Source of the DNA: CAWBFD01 sp963788115
GTDB taxonomy: Bacteria; Actinomycetota; Thermoleophilia; Solirubrobacterales; 70-9
Direction: 5' to 3'
DNA length: 64,000 nucleotides
Assembly: GCA_963788115.1 (NCBI GenBank)
Contig: CAWBFD010000002.1
Location: forward strand, 124,001-188,000
Position numbers and translations under genes: made by a program. Shown piece after piece: positions 50,032 through 59,242 of this stretch (the stretch's first letter is position 1; each line of letters starts with the position of its first letter). The notes below the pieces were generated by a model that saw nothing but the letters and a program-made list of their open reading frames with translations, did not search any database and was not told the DNA's origin.

Positions 50032-50592
50032 ATGACGGCTCTGATCGGCAACTCACCCGAGGTTCATGAAACCGGCGACAACGTCGGCGAGCTCGGGGTT
50101 GTCGGGTCCCTAATCTGCGTTGAGTGCGGGTACGCGCTCTCGCTCGGCGCGATCGAGGACCTTCCGCGGTGCCCAGCCTGCGGCGGCGCGCAGTTCAAGC
50201 GTGCCTCGCTGTTCGACCAACCTACCGTGGACGCCGGCGCCGTCGCCCCACCGGAACGCGAGCCGGCATGGCTCGAGCGCCTGCGGGGCGAGATCGACCA
50301 GCCCGGCCCGTACCTCGCGTTCGAGTATCGCGGCGCGCCCGTGCTCGTTCGCATCGAAGAGGGTTGGACGCGCATCGGGCGAAGCGGGTCGGCCGACATT
50401 CGCCTCGATGACCCCACGGTTTCGCGCCGTCATGCGCTGGTCGTGCTCACCCCGGAGGACGACCTTCGAGCTCTCGACGATCGCAGCCTCAACGGGCTGT
50501 TCGTCAACAGCGAGCAGGTCGAGTGGGCGTTGCTCTCGGACGGTGACGAGCTCGAGATCGGCCGTTACCGGGTGCACGTAATCGTTAGCTAG
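50032..50592 (+). CDS. FHA-domain protein with N-terminal zinc ribbon
   Basis: A 186-residue protein. A zinc ribbon is formed by C29-x2-C32 (LICVECGY) and C47-x2-C50 (RCPACGG). The FHA domain (about 100-185) has WTRIGRS (R114, R117), TVSRRHALV (S131, H134) and RSLNGLFVN (N154), the phosphothreonine-binding residues. FHA proteins in actinobacteria read Ser/Thr-kinase signals; no kinase gene is adjacent. Confidence 0.87.
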   Translation: MTALIGNSPEVHETGDNVGELGVVGSLICVECGYALSLGAIEDLPRCPACGGAQFKRASLFDQPTVDAGAVAPPEREPAWLERLRGEIDQPGPYLAFEYRGAPVLVRIEEGWTRIGRSGSADIRLDDPTVSRRHALVVLTPEDDLRALDDRSLNGLFVNSEQVEWALLSDGDELEIGRYRVHVIVS

Positions 50593-50601
50593 CCGAGCGG
50601 C

Positions 50602-50619
50602 GCCCGCGGCAGCGCGGGC
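50602..50619 (+). terminator. Hairpin after the FHA gene
   Basis: GCCCGCggcagcGCGGGC, a 6-bp stem with a 6-nt loop, 10 bases after the stop codon; flanking AGCGGC/GCCGCT-like bases extend it imperfectly. The remainder of 50620-50852 shows no gene. Confidence 0.45.
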
Positions 50620-50852
50620 TGCCCGCTCCGGGCTGGTCCCGGGATCGACTGGGGTGATCCCCAATGGACGCGGGGGCGATGGCGTGGGAGCCTGCGGTCG
50701 ATCAACGGCGACGGTGAGGCGGTGCCGTATCGGGCCTCGTCGCTCCGTGAGCCGGGTCACAGATCACACCCGCGAAACATGCGACAACTCAAGCCCCGCC
50801 ATCTCCTGAGGTTCCCTCAGTCCGTCACAGACCCCCACCGGAGGAATCCCCA

Positions 50853-53123
50853 GTGAACTCACCTCGCAATCTCGCTGCCCGAGCCGGGCGCTGGAGCGCC
50901 CGTCACCGCAAGACGGCAATCATCGGCTGGATCGTCTTCGTGATCGCCGCGACCATGATCGGCGGCGCCGTCGGCACCCAGACCCTCAGCGACGAGGAGT
51001 ACGGAGTCGGCGAGTCCGGCCGCGCCGACAAGGTCCTCGCCGACGCCTTCCCCGACGCCGACGACGAGAGCGTGCTGGTGCAGAGCGACACCGTCGACTC
51101 TGATGATGCGAGCTTCCGCGCGCTGGTCGCCGAGACCGTGCGCGAGCTGAGGGAGGTCCCCGGAGTCGGCGGGCTCACCAGCCCCTACGCGCCGGCCGCG
51201 GACGGGCAGCTGTCAGCCGACGGGCGGGCGGCCCTGATCGACTTCGAGCTGCCTGGTGACGACGACCGCGCGGAGGCGGCAGCGACCAAGACGCTGGCGC
51301 TGACCGCCGACATCAACGAAGCAAACCCCGACTTCTTCGTCGGCGAGTTCGGCACGGCCAGCGCCGACAAGCAGATCGGCGAAGCCTTCGAGGACGACTT
51401 CCAGCAGGCCGAGACGACCTCGCTGCCCATCACGTTGATCATCCTCGTGCTCGCGTTCGGCGCGCTGGTCGCAGCCGGGATCCCGCTGCTGCTCGCCGCC
51501 ACCGCGGTCGCAGCGACGATCGGCCTGCTCGGACCCTTGAGCCAGATCTATCCGGTCGACGAGGCCGCATCGTCCGTGATCCTGCTGATCGGCCTCGCCG
51601 TCGGCGTCGACTACTCGATGTTCTACCTGCGCCGCGAGCGTGAGGAACGTGCCCGCGGGAATACCCCTCAGGGCGCCCTGGAAGCGGCGGCGGCGACCTC
51701 GGGCCGGGCGGTCCTGGTGTCGGGAATCACCGTGTTGATCGCGATGTCGGGGATGTACCTGGCGGGCGCCGCCACCTTCACCTCGTTCGCCATCGGCACG
51801 ATGCTCGTGGTCGCAATGGCGATGATCGGATCGCTGACGGTGCTTCCGGCGCTGCTGGCGGCCCTGGGCGATCGGGTGAACAAGGGCCGGGTGCCGTTCC
51901 TGACGCCGCCGGAGGAGCGAGCCGCGAAGGAGCCGCGCCTGTGGTCCGCAATCCTGGACCGGGTCCTGCGGCGTCCGGCACTCTCCGCTTTCGCGGCCGC
52001 TGCGGTGCTCCTGGTGATGGCGATCCCGACGCTCAACATCACCCTCGCGGTGCCCGGCGTCGACTCGCTGCCGCGCGACCTCCAGGTGATCAAGACGTAC
52101 GACCGGATCCAGGAATCCTTCCCCGGCGACCAGATCCCGGCGGTGATCGCGGTCGAGACCAACGGCGCGCACCCCGCCGAGGTCCGCGCCGCGATTGCAG
52201 AGCTCGAGCGTCAGACCGGCTTGAGCGACCTCTATGAGCCGCCGGTTTCGGTCGATAGAAGCCGCGACCGGAGCGTGATCCAGGTCGACGTGCCCCTGGC
52301 CGGTGACGGGACCAACGACACGTCGATGACCGCTCTGGACGACCTGCGCGACGGCATCATCCCGGCCACCCTCGGTCAGGTCGAGGGGGTCGAGACCGCG
52401 GTGACCGGGTTCACAGCCGGCTCCGCGGACTTCAACGAGCTGATGGGAGAGCGGGTGCCGATCGTGTTCGCGTTCGTGCTCGGGCTCGCGTTCCTGCTGC
52501 TGCTGGTCACGTTCCGCTCGATCGTGATCCCGATCAAGGCCATCGTGCTCAACCTGCTCTCGGTGGGCGCGGCGTACGGGCTCGTCACCTGGATCTTCCA
52601 GGAGGGTCATCTCGAGGGCCTGCTGGGATTCGAGTCGACCGGCGCGGTGACCTCGTGGCTCCCCCTGTTCCTGTTCGTGGTCCTGTTCGGGCTGTCGATG
52701 GACTACCACGTCTTCATCCTCAGCCGGGTGCGCGAGGCGTTCGACCGCGGGATGAGCACCTCGGACGCGGTCTCCTCCGGGATCAAGTCGACGGCCTCGG
52801 TGGTGACCGCCGCCGCGATCGTGATGGTGGCCGTGTTCGGGATCTTCGCCACCCTGTCGATGGTCGAGTTCAAGCAATTCGGCATCGGCCTGGGCGCGGC
52901 GGTCCTGATCGACGCCACGATCATCCGCGGCGTGCTGCTCCCGGCAACGATGAAGCTGCTGGGCGACTGGAACTGGTACCTCCCGCGCTGGCTCGAGTGG
53001 CTGCCGCAGCTCTCCCATGGAGAGCCGCCCCCGGCCGCGCCGGCCGAGGACGAGCGGGAGCGGGACGAGCCGACCGAGCGCCGCCGGGAGCGCGAGCCGA
53101 AGCCCGCGCCGGCGGAGGCCTAG
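50853..53123 (+). CDS. MMPL/RND-family membrane transporter
   Basis: A 756-residue protein with two repeats of one helix, an extracytoplasmic loop and five helices. MMPL hallmarks: LIGLAVGVDYSMFYLRREREERARG and FVVLFGLSMDYHVFILSRVREAFDRG in the two transmembrane halves. The C-terminus is charged and disordered. It probably exports lipids or hydrophobic compounds. A GGAGGAATCCCC site precedes GTG 50853. A 15-bp-stem terminator follows. Confidence 0.92.
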   Translation: MNSPRNLAARAGRWSARHRKTAIIGWIVFVIAATMIGGAVGTQTLSDEEYGVGESGRADKVLADAFPDADDESVLVQSDTVDSDDASFRALVAETVRELREVPGVGGLTSPYAPAADGQLSADGRAALIDFELPGDDDRAEAAATKTLALTADINEANPDFFVGEFGTASADKQIGEAFEDDFQQAETTSLPITLIILVLAFGALVAAGIPLLLAATAVAATIGLLGPLSQIYPVDEAASSVILLIGLAVGVDYSMFYLRREREERARGNTPQGALEAAAATSGRAVLVSGITVLIAMSGMYLAGAATFTSFAIGTMLVVAMAMIGSLTVLPALLAALGDRVNKGRVPFLTPPEERAAKEPRLWSAILDRVLRRPALSAFAAAAVLLVMAIPTLNITLAVPGVDSLPRDLQVIKTYDRIQESFPGDQIPAVIAVETNGAHPAEVRAAIAELERQTGLSDLYEPPVSVDRSRDRSVIQVDVPLAGDGTNDTSMTALDDLRDGIIPATLGQVEGVETAVTGFTAGSADFNELMGERVPIVFAFVLGLAFLLLLVTFRSIVIPIKAIVLNLLSVGAAYGLVTWIFQEGHLEGLLGFESTGAVTSWLPLFLFVVLFGLSMDYHVFILSRVREAFDRGMSTSDAVSSGIKSTASVVTAAAIVMVAVFGIFATLSMVEFKQFGIGLGAAVLIDATIIRGVLLPATMKLLGDWNWYLPRWLEWLPQLSHGEPPPAAPAEDERERDEPTERRREREPKPAPAEA

Positions 53124-53150
53124 GCCACCACCCCGGGAGGCCATCAACGA

Positions 53151-53183
53151 GGTGCCCGGCGGGCGAGACGCCCGCCGGGCACC
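53151..53183. terminator. Bidirectional terminator hairpin
   Basis: A perfect 15-bp inverted repeat GGTGCCCGGCGGGCG/CGCCCGCCGGGCACC with an AGA loop, between convergent MMPL and cyclase genes. Confidence 0.75.
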
Positions 53184-53224
53184 GCCATGTGGCGAGCCAC
53201 CGGCCTAGCGCCACCGTTCGCTTC

Positions 53225-56200
53225 CTATCGTCTGGCGCGACCATCAACCGCCTCGCTGGCCAACTCGAGCGAGGCGGGCGCGGGCAGGCGGAACGCCGTC
53301 TGCGGTCCCTGGAAGCCCTTGAGCGACAGCTCCTCTCGCTCCGGGCTTGCGCCGCGGTCGCTCAGCCAGCCCTCGACCCGGCGCCTCGTCTCCTCGCTGA
53401 GCAGGATCTCGCCAGGGCCGGCCTCGGCCTGCAGCCGTGCCGCCAGGTTCGTGGCGATGCCGCTCACCGCGAGGTTGTCCTCGGACGCGCCCCGTCCCAG
53501 GATCGCGGCGCCGGTGGCGATGCCGATGCCCAGCAGCAGGTCCATGAGCGCCGCCTTGTCCCTCAGCGTCAGCGCCGCCTCGAGTGCGTCGACGCCGTGG
53601 GCGACGCTGCGCCCCGAGACGTTGAAGGACGCCATCACCGCGTCGCCGGCGAACTTGTCGACGATGCCCCCGTGGTGCTCGACAGTCGCCTTGGCGAACC
53701 GGTACAGCGCCGCCATCCGCTCGGCGACCTCGGCTGGCGTGTCCGAGGCGCTCAGGTCCGTGTAGCCGCGAACGTCGGCGAATAGTGTGGTCACCAGCCG
53801 CTCCCCCGCGGGCACGACCTCGGGCTCGGGCGCGGACTCGGTGGGCCGGCCGTCAAGCTCCGGCAGCTCGATCCCCAGCGAGTCGGCGGCGGCGTGCGCC
53901 TCGCTGGCGATCAGCGCCGCCCGGCTACGCTCCGCCTCGGCCGCGACGCGGCGAAGTTCCTCGGCGGCCCCGTCCGCGTCCCCCGCGCCGGCCAGCGCCT
54001 GCGCGAGCAGCACCCCGTCGCGAAGCGCGATCAGCCGGTAGCCCTCCCCCTCGGCGGTCTCGACCGCGCGGCGCAGCAGGGGCAGCGCGGCGGCGGGATC
54101 GCCGCGCGCGAGCAGCAGGCGGCCATGCGTCTCATCGACGTACGCAGCCCCCGCGTCGGAGGAGTGCTCGCGCGCGAGCTCGAGCGCCGCCTCGGCCGAG
54201 GTCAGGTCGTCAGCGGCGATGAACGCCTCGGCAGCGATCGCGAGCGGCCCGCGATAGGCGAGGAAGCTGCTGCCGTGCGCGAGCACCTCGCGCGCGAGCT
54301 CGACTGCCGCGGGCACCTCGCCCGCCGCCAGGCGCGTGCGGATCTGCGCCTCCGTGTCGTAGACCATGTCCTGGAGCTCCGTGCGGGCCGTGGTCGGCGG
54401 CAGCACCGGCTTGGCCTCGTCTGTGCGGCCGAGCTCGACCAGGACCTCCGCCAGATGGACCTGGCAGCGCCAGACCATCTTCCGGTAGCCGAGGCGCTCG
54501 TTGAGCCCGATGCCGAGCTCGGCGTCCTCGCGCGCCGCTTCGAGTTCCCCGCGGGCCTTGTTCACGTAGCTGCGCGCGCTCGTCAGAGTCAGGGCGATCA
54601 GCGGCACCGACGGCATCCCGAAGAAGCGCTCGAGCCGCTCCTCGAGCCCGCCCTGCAGCATGTGCACCCGGGTCCAGATGTCGTTCCAGGTCACGTTCTG
54701 AGCCACGTGCCAGTGGCCCTTCGCCCGCGCCTCCTCGTAGCACGCGTCCATGACCGCGAACCCGCGCTTCGGGTCCCCGGAGTCGAGGTAGCCGAGGGCG
54801 ACGAAGCCGAGCGCGTACAGGCGCTCGAACTCGGCCCCGGCCCGCTCAGCGATCTCGACCCCGCGGCGGGCCGCATCGAGGCACCGCTCGTAGTCGAGCT
54901 CGAACGCCGACAGGCCGGCGAGCCGCACGTAGGCCATCGCCAGGTCGGCAGAGGGCCCGGCCTCCGCGAGCACGTCCCGGGCCTGCTCGTACTCGCGGCG
55001 GGCCCGATCCGGCTGCGAGCGCTCCCAGTAACAGCGGCCGAGGATGATCCGGAACCGCGCCGCCGCGCGCGTCTCGCCGAGCTCCTCGAGCGCCTGGATG
55101 CCCTCGGCGAGGTACCCCTCCGCGGGTCCGGGCTCCCCGTTGCGCGCCAGGTCGTGGCCGATCCGGCAGACGACCATCCCGTGCTCCACCCGGGCGTGGA
55201 TGTGGGGCAGCGCCCGCTCCAGCAGCGACGCCGCCTCCCGGAACGCCGCCGAGCGCTCCGCCTCCTCGGCGCTCCGCAGGCACAGCGGGACGGCCTCCTC
55301 GAACCTGCCCGCCCACAGCAGGTGGTTCGCGACCTCGATCGCCGGCACGGATTCGTCGGTGGCCAGCACGTCGGCGGTGCGCGAGTGGATCGCCTGGCGG
55401 CGGGGGGTGACGACCTCGTCGTGGATCGCTTCCTCGGTCAGCGCGTGGCGCCAGCGGTAACGCCCCAGCCCGTCGGGGTCCTCCTCGACCAGCTGCAGCC
55501 CCACGGCCGCCGCGAGCGCGGACTGGACGACGTCCTCGCCCGCCTTCGAGACCGCGAGCAGGGTCGGGTAGGAGAACGAGCGCCCCAGCACCGCGGCCAC
55601 CTCGAGGATCTCGGCGTGGCTCGGGTCGAGGCGCGCCAGGCGCTGAACGATCGTGTCGCGCACGGTTTCGGGGATGCCGACCGCCTCCAGGGCGGCTCGG
55701 CTGATCTCCGCGCCCGGCTCGAGGCTGCACGCGACCTCGGTCAGCATCTCCTCGAGGAAGAACGGGTTGCCCTCGGTCCGCTCGTAGAGGAGATCCACGA
55801 GCTCGGGTTCGACCTCGTCCGTCCCCGTGATCGCGGCGACCATCTGGCCCACCCCCGCCTCGGGGAGCGGTCTGAGCTCCACAACCTCGGCGAGTCTGGA
55901 GCGGCGCCAAGTTCGCAGCGCGGGCACGAGCGGGTGCCTACGGTGGACCTCGTCGCCGCGGTAGGTGACAAGCACCAGCGCGCGCAGGCCGCTCAGCCGG
56001 CGCGCGATGTGGTCTAGGAGCTCGCGCGAGGAGTCGTCGGCCCAGTGCACGTCCTCGATCACCAGCAGCAGCGCCCCGTCGGCGGCGGGGATCGCAAGCA
56101 GCGAGACGATCGCCTCGAAGAGGCGCAGCTTTGCCTGGCCGGGATCTGACGCCGCCTCGGGCGGCAGGCCGTCGCCGAACTGGGGCCAGAGTTGCGACAG

Positions 56201-56518
56201 CTCCCTGCCCGTCGGCCCGAGCCGCTCCGCGAGCGCGCCCACGTTGCTCGTGTCGAGGTAGTTGCCGACCGCCTCTACGAACGGGAGGTAGGGCAGGGAC
56301 AGCTCAACCTCGCTGCAGCTCCCCCACAGCACCGCCGCGCCGAGACGACGGGCTTGGCGGGCGAGCTCGTTCGCCAGCCTCGTCTTGCCGATCCCGGCCT
56401 CGCCCGCCAGAACCACGAGTCGACCTCGGCCGCGGCGCGCCTCCAGGAAGGCGTCCTCGAGGGTCGCGAGCTGCTCGTCTCGACTCACGAGCACGGGACA
56501 GAAGGCGGCCTGGGCCAT
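53225..56518 (-). CDS. AAA-ATPase/TPR protein with C-terminal class III adenylate/guanylate cyclase
   Basis: A 1097-residue protein. Walker A GEAGIGKT (39-46), Walker B LLLVIEDVHWADD and an AAA/LuxR-type ATPase region to about 400. A long TPR-like helical region (about 400-900) follows. The cyclase domain (about 905-1080) has FADVRGYT (D915), DKFAGDAVMASF and TNLAARLQ with the transition-state Asn/Arg. The cyclase sits last, reversed from common cyclase-AAA-TPR signal proteins. ATG 56518 is chosen. Confidence 0.9.
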   Translation of the reverse strand: MAQAAFCPVLVSRDEQLATLEDAFLEARRGRGRLVVLAGEAGIGKTRLANELARQARRLGAAVLWGSCSEVELSLPYLPFVEAVGNYLDTSNVGALAERLGPTGRELSQLWPQFGDGLPPEAASDPGQAKLRLFEAIVSLLAIPAADGALLLVIEDVHWADDSSRELLDHIARRLSGLRALVLVTYRGDEVHRRHPLVPALRTWRRSRLAEVVELRPLPEAGVGQMVAAITGTDEVEPELVDLLYERTEGNPFFLEEMLTEVACSLEPGAEISRAALEAVGIPETVRDTIVQRLARLDPSHAEILEVAAVLGRSFSYPTLLAVSKAGEDVVQSALAAAVGLQLVEEDPDGLGRYRWRHALTEEAIHDEVVTPRRQAIHSRTADVLATDESVPAIEVANHLLWAGRFEEAVPLCLRSAEEAERSAAFREAASLLERALPHIHARVEHGMVVCRIGHDLARNGEPGPAEGYLAEGIQALEELGETRAAARFRIILGRCYWERSQPDRARREYEQARDVLAEAGPSADLAMAYVRLAGLSAFELDYERCLDAARRGVEIAERAGAEFERLYALGFVALGYLDSGDPKRGFAVMDACYEEARAKGHWHVAQNVTWNDIWTRVHMLQGGLEERLERFFGMPSVPLIALTLTSARSYVNKARGELEAAREDAELGIGLNERLGYRKMVWRCQVHLAEVLVELGRTDEAKPVLPPTTARTELQDMVYDTEAQIRTRLAAGEVPAAVELAREVLAHGSSFLAYRGPLAIAAEAFIAADDLTSAEAALELAREHSSDAGAAYVDETHGRLLLARGDPAAALPLLRRAVETAEGEGYRLIALRDGVLLAQALAGAGDADGAAEELRRVAAEAERSRAALIASEAHAAADSLGIELPELDGRPTESAPEPEVVPAGERLVTTLFADVRGYTDLSASDTPAEVAERMAALYRFAKATVEHHGGIVDKFAGDAVMASFNVSGRSVAHGVDALEAALTLRDKAALMDLLLGIGIATGAAILGRGASEDNLAVSGIATNLAARLQAEAGPGEILLSEETRRRVEGWLSDRGASPEREELSLKGFQGPQTAFRLPAPASLELASEAVDGRARR

Positions 56519-56720
56519 GGGGTGATTGTCTCAGCGCGGAGCATCGGGCTCATCGCCCGGGAGCGGCGAAGGGGCCCAGCCGTGGGCTGCGGCGAACCAG
56601 CGCGGCCCGGGTCACGGCCGTGGGGCCCCTAACCAGCGTCGCAGCTCATCGAGCGCGGCGTCCAGGGAACGCGGTCGCGGCCGTCCGCGCGCCCGCCTTC
56701 CCGTGCCGCGTGCTCGGAGG

Positions 56721-56747
56721 TGTCACATCCGCGGCGGCCGTCTTGTC
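56721..56747 (+). promoter_or_regulatory. Candidate ECF41-type promoter
   Basis: TGTCACA at 56721-56727, then 16 bases and TGTC at 56744-56747, 38 bases before the epimerase ATG. As I recall, ECF41 promoters read TGTCACA-N16-CGTC, so this is a near match (TGTC for CGTC). It would let the ECF41 factor encoded by the second gene drive its own operon. Confidence 0.55.
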
Positions 56748-56785
56748 TTGTTAGGTGCAGCTAGTCCTCGATCAAGGAGTTGATG

Positions 56786-57721
56786 ATGAGAGTGTTCGTG
56801 GCCGGTGCGACGGGAGTGGTCGGAAAGCAGCTCGTGCCGCGGCTGGTGGCCGCCGGTCACGAGGTCACGGGCATGACACGGAGCGAGTCCAAGCAAGAGA
56901 TGCTGGCCGAGCTCGGCGCCTTGCCAGTGGTCGCGGACGCGCTTGATCCCGATCAGGTCGCGGACGCCGTAGCCCATGCGAGGCCGGACGTGATCGTCCA
57001 TCAGCTGACCGCGATTGGAGAGGTGGACATGCGTCACTTCGATCGCGACTTCGCGCCGACCAACCGGCTGCGGACCGTGGGAACCGACCACCTCCTCGCC
57101 GCCGGGCAGGCGGTCGGGGTGCGACGGTTCGTGGCACAGGGGGTAGGGGGTTATGCCGCGTACGCGCGCACTGGGGGGGCGGTGAAGAGCGAGGAGGACC
57201 CGCTCGACTCGACGCCAGCGCGCGAGATGCGAGAGACCCAGGCCGCGATACGCCATCTCGAGGAGGCCGTCCTCGGTGCGCGCTGGACGGAGGGGATCGT
57301 GCTGCGCTACGGCGTGCTCTACGGGCCGGGAACATCGATGGCGCCGGGCGAGGAGCAGTTCGAGCTTGTCCGCCAGCGCAAGTTCCCGCTGGTCGGCGAC
57401 GGTGGCGGCGTGTGGTCGTTTATCCACATCGCCGACGCGGCGGAGGCGACGGTGGCTGCGGTCGAGCGCGCCAGCCGCGGTGCGTACAACATCGTCGACG
57501 ACGATCCCGCTCGTGTCGCCGAGTGGTTGCCGACGCTGGCTCAGGAGCTTGGCGCCAAGAAGCCCATGCGCGTGCCGCGGTTCATCGGGCGCCTGTTCGC
57601 CGGGGAGGCCGGCGTCGTGATGATTACCGAGGTTCGCGGTGCCTCCAATGCCAAGGCGAAGCGCGAGCTGGCGTGGCGCCCGGTGCACCCGAGCTGGCGG
57701 CAGGGGTTCGCGGCGGCATGA
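56786..57721 (+). CDS. NAD-dependent epimerase/dehydratase (ECF41 partner)
   Basis: A 311-residue extended SDR: MRVFVAGATGVVGKQLVPRL (GATGVVG), VIVHQLTAIGEVD, and a WxFIHIADAAEATVAAVE region; the YxxxK Tyr is not obvious. ATG 56786 is chosen because AAGGAG lies six bases upstream. ECF41 sigma factors are typically encoded with COE enzymes (carboxymuconolactone decarboxylase, oxidoreductase or epimerase), and this is the epimerase type. Its stop overlaps the sigma gene (ATGA). Confidence 0.87.
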   Translation: MRVFVAGATGVVGKQLVPRLVAAGHEVTGMTRSESKQEMLAELGALPVVADALDPDQVADAVAHARPDVIVHQLTAIGEVDMRHFDRDFAPTNRLRTVGTDHLLAAGQAVGVRRFVAQGVGGYAAYARTGGAVKSEEDPLDSTPAREMRETQAAIRHLEEAVLGARWTEGIVLRYGVLYGPGTSMAPGEEQFELVRQRKFPLVGDGGGVWSFIHIADAAEATVAAVERASRGAYNIVDDDPARVAEWLPTLAQELGAKKPMRVPRFIGRLFAGEAGVVMITEVRGASNAKAKRELAWRPVHPSWRQGFAAA

Positions 57722-58635
57722 CCGATCGCGAGCGACTGCTCGAGGAGCTGCGCCCGTACGCGTTCGCGATCGCCTACCGGATGCTCGGCAGCGTCTCCGA
57801 GGCCGAGGACGTGGTGCAGGAAGCGCTGCTCCGCGTGCATCAGGCGCTCGATGCCGGCGAGCGGATCGCATCGCCCCGGGCGTACGTGGCCACCGTGACC
57901 ACGCGGCTTGCGATCAACGAGCTGCGCTCCGCACGCGCCCGTCGCGAGCGGTATGTGGGCGAGTGGCTGCCAGAGCCGATCATCACCGACGGCGAGGATG
58001 ATCCGGCCCGGCACGCTGAGACGGCCGATTCGCTGTCGCTGGCGATGCTGGTTCTGCTCGAGAGCCTCTCGCCTGAGCAGCGCGCGGTGCTACTGCTGCA
58101 CGACGTGTTCGACTACGACCACGCGCAGATCGCGCAGATCATCGGCAAGAGCCAGGACAACGTACGCCAGCTCGCGACGCGCGCCCGACGCCACATCGAG
58201 CAGCGGCGGCCCCGCTTCCAAACGACGCGCGAGCAGCGCGACGAGCTGACACGGCGGGTCTTTGCGGCCACGGAGCAAGGCGATCTCGCTGGGCTCGAGG
58301 CGCTGCTCGCTCACGACGTGCAGCTAACCGCCGACGGCGGCGGCAAGGTTCCGGCGCTCGCACGGTCGCTCCGCGGGCGCACGCGTGTCGCGCGCGCGCT
58401 CATCAACTACTGGGCCCGTCGGTTCGCGCGCGTTCCGGCCGTGTCGTCCCGCCCTGTCGAGGTCAACGGCGGCCCGGGAGCGCTCTATCTCGACGCACAG
58501 AAGCGGCTGATCGCCGTCCTGGCACTCGATGTCGCCGGCGGCCAGATCACAAGCATCAACGCGATCGTCAACCCCGACAAGCTCGCGCATCTCGGGCCAG
58601 TCGGCGACTTCAGATCGCTGTTCGACTTCTCGTAG
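57718..58635 (+). CDS. ECF41 family sigma factor with SnoaL-like C-terminus
   Basis: A 305-residue factor. Region 2 (LRPYAFAIAYRMLGSVSEAEDVVQEALLRVHQAL), region 4 (LSPEQRAVLLLHDVFDYDHAQIAQIIGKSQDNVRQLATRARRHIEQ) and a fused NTF2/SnoaL domain carrying DGGGK (206-210) and NPDKL (285-289), the two motifs that define ECF41. This domain replaces an anti-sigma factor as the regulator. It is coupled to the epimerase by ATGA. Confidence 0.92.
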   Translation: MTDRERLLEELRPYAFAIAYRMLGSVSEAEDVVQEALLRVHQALDAGERIASPRAYVATVTTRLAINELRSARARRERYVGEWLPEPIITDGEDDPARHAETADSLSLAMLVLLESLSPEQRAVLLLHDVFDYDHAQIAQIIGKSQDNVRQLATRARRHIEQRRPRFQTTREQRDELTRRVFAATEQGDLAGLEALLAHDVQLTADGGGKVPALARSLRGRTRVARALINYWARRFARVPAVSSRPVEVNGGPGALYLDAQKRLIAVLALDVAGGQITSINAIVNPDKLAHLGPVGDFRSLFDFS

Positions 58636-58673
58636 CCACCCGGACGTTCACATCGACCCAAGGAGAAGCCAAA

Positions 58674-59120
58674 ATGACAACACCCCAGGAAACAGCCAAC
58701 AACAAAGCGATGTTCAGACGCTTCCTGGACGCCGCCAACACGCACGATGCGGAGCTCATCTCGAAGACGATCGACGAGTTCGTCGCGCCCGACGCTCTGA
58801 TCCGCACACCATTGCCGATTGAAGCGACCGGGGCGCAACTACTCAAAGAGGTGTTCGCGAGGCTCGTGCGGGCCTTCCCCGACCTTCACGTCACGATCGA
58901 GGATCTGATCGCGGAAGGGGACAAGGTCGTCAGCCGCAACTCGGTGACCGGGACCCACCAGGGTGAATACATGGGCCTCCCACCCACCGGCAAATCAGTC
59001 GCGTACAAGGAGGTCTTCATCGCCCGCCTCGCGGACGGCCGAATCGCCGAGACCTGGGGAGTCGTCGACGTCCTCTCGCAGATGCGGCAGCTCGGCGCGA
59101 TTCCCGGAGGCGCCTCATGA
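58674..59120 (+). CDS. SnoaL-like ester cyclase
   Basis: A 148-residue NTF2-fold protein: NNKAMFRRFLDAANTHDAELISKTIDEFVAPDALIRTPLPIEATGAQLLKEVFARLVRAFPDLHVTIEDLIAEGDKVVSRNSVTGTHQGEYMGLPPTGKSVAYKEVFIARLADGRIAETWGVVD, the pattern of ester cyclase/SnoaL proteins. A CAAGGAG site precedes ATG 58674. It may belong to the ECF41 operon. Confidence 0.85.
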   Translation: MTTPQETANNKAMFRRFLDAANTHDAELISKTIDEFVAPDALIRTPLPIEATGAQLLKEVFARLVRAFPDLHVTIEDLIAEGDKVVSRNSVTGTHQGEYMGLPPTGKSVAYKEVFIARLADGRIAETWGVVDVLSQMRQLGAIPGGAS

Positions 59121-59148
59121 CGATGCGGTCGAGCTCTCGCCGGGTGAC

Positions 59149-59170
59149 GCGGCCAGCTCGAGCTGGCCGC
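59149..59170. terminator. 22-bp perfect palindrome between convergent genes
   Basis: Two 11-bp arms, GCGGCCAGCTC and its complement, with no loop, between the SnoaL-like gene (+) and the PEP-mutase-family gene (-). A terminator or binding site is possible. Confidence 0.45.
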
Positions 59171-59242
59171 CCTCGACGACTGACCCACCTGATCCTCCCC
59201 TGATCCAACGAAAATTGCAGCGGCGAAGTGCTGGCGGGAGCC

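Noticed and set aside
51213..53147. 644-residue frame antisense to the MMPL transporter
   Set aside because: Shadow; composition is Arg/His/Gln-rich with no hydrophobic or domain pattern.
53894..56017. 707-residue frame antisense to the cyclase gene
   Set aside because: Shadow of a clear AAA-TPR-cyclase gene.
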